This document shows positions 59,728-60,185 of a DNA stretch of 60,185 nucleotides, piece by piece. The translations under genes were made by a program, and so were the position numbers. The stretch lies in NCBI GenBank assembly GCA_963575745.1, contig CAUYUJ010022399.1, positions 64,001-124,185 on the forward strand, read 5' to 3'. Source of the DNA: Prorocentrum cordatum (Eukaryota; Sar; Dinophyceae; Prorocentrales; Prorocentraceae). How positions within the stretch are numbered: the stretch's first letter is position 1; each line of letters starts with the position of its first letter. Under the pieces are notes generated by a model, which was given only the letters and a program-made list of their open reading frames with translations, had not been told where the DNA came from and made no database searches.

Positions 59728-60185
59728 CCTATTTCGCCAAACGGGTTGCCTGGCCGTTAGGCCGGAGTCCCACAGGGCTTCCGTTGACATACACGCTTCT
59801 TTAGATGCCTTACGTTGGCCATGCAGAAAACGCAAGGGAACCCCCGTGCGTCACCCCCACAATGCTTAAAACATGCTGTGTTTTGCTACATTCCGCGGCG
59901 GCGAGGAGGCAGACGCCCGCCAACGCGGGCGACGCCAGCCACTACAGGAAGACAAAAACAATGCGAAAACACTGTAGTTGGCGGCACCGAGGGGGTGGCG
60001 CACGGGGAAACACTGTGTGTTTAGCAGTAGATTCAATACCTCGCCCCCGGCCGGCAGCGAACCTACCTGCACATCATGTCAGCCAATATTAATCCATGCA
60101 CCTGCTCCGACGAGTGGGAGAGAACAGCCGCGGCGGCAGCGGCGAAACGAGGGGGATGCTCGGCCGCGAGGCTGGTCCACATGCG
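59728..60185. other. No supported gene to the window end
   Basis: Mixed GC sequence. Frames of less than 100 codons without features. Confidence 0.4.

Noticed and set aside
59336-59728. 130-codon minus frame across the 59.3-kb duplication
   Set aside because: Contains the same peptide twice from a DNA duplication, with unrelated GC-rich spacer between; no start context or domain.

Overview
The window looks like nuclear DNA of a dinoflagellate. The base composition is GC-rich. Candidate coding sequence is sparse (roughly 15-20 %) and sits in a sea of microsatellites, minisatellites, foldback sequences and short inverted-repeat elements. There are relics of the dinoflagellate trans-spliced leader (dinoSL), and the introns I could resolve carry terminal inverted repeats. 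A GC-rich core dinoflagellate (for example a Prorocentrum-like or Symbiodiniaceae-like genome) would fit; species cannot be told from sequence alone. I saw no tRNA, rRNA, CRISPR or prokaryotic operon signal.

Layout. 0-7.8 kb: purine tracts, the tail of a LINE ORF, clustered short transposon copies and two CAT microsatellites. 7.8-12.4 kb (minus): a multi-exon gene of unknown function with two lesions. 12.7-14.5 kb: a 22-bp minisatellite. 15.3-15.6 kb: a 43-bp minisatellite. 18.4-23.9 kb (minus): the main object, a four-exon gene for a protein of about 1,650 residues whose three introns are all inverted-repeat (introner-like) sequences, with a degenerate dinoSL relic just upstream of its start, one in-frame stop and one homopolymer frameshift. 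24.5-25.1 kb: three short elements. 25.3-27.8 kb (minus): a decayed gag-like gene split by an element of a family that also exists as free copies. 29-37 kb: CT tracts, one terminal exon, minisatellites and several element families. 38.0-38.6 kb (minus): a secreted cysteine-rich protein with the GDPH/FGQR segment common in dinoflagellates. 39.85-41.2 kb (plus): an intact, intronless acidic coiled-coil protein behind a dinoSL relic. 41.6-42.3 kb: two large foldbacks. 43.1-45 kb: CAT, GGGACACC and ATACAT satellites. 45.2-46.3 kb: a 343-bp tandem array. 46.5-60.2 kb: almost only repeats and short elements.

No pathway is shared by the genes. The common theme is genome dynamics. mRNA-derived copies (dinoSL relics) appear to have been retroposed and then to have gained introns from inverted-repeat elements. 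At least ten short repeat families recur across the window, several interrupted by minisatellites or by other elements. Most long open frames in the purine, CAT, CTTGGG and 22-bp regions are low-complexity artefacts and are not annotated as genes.
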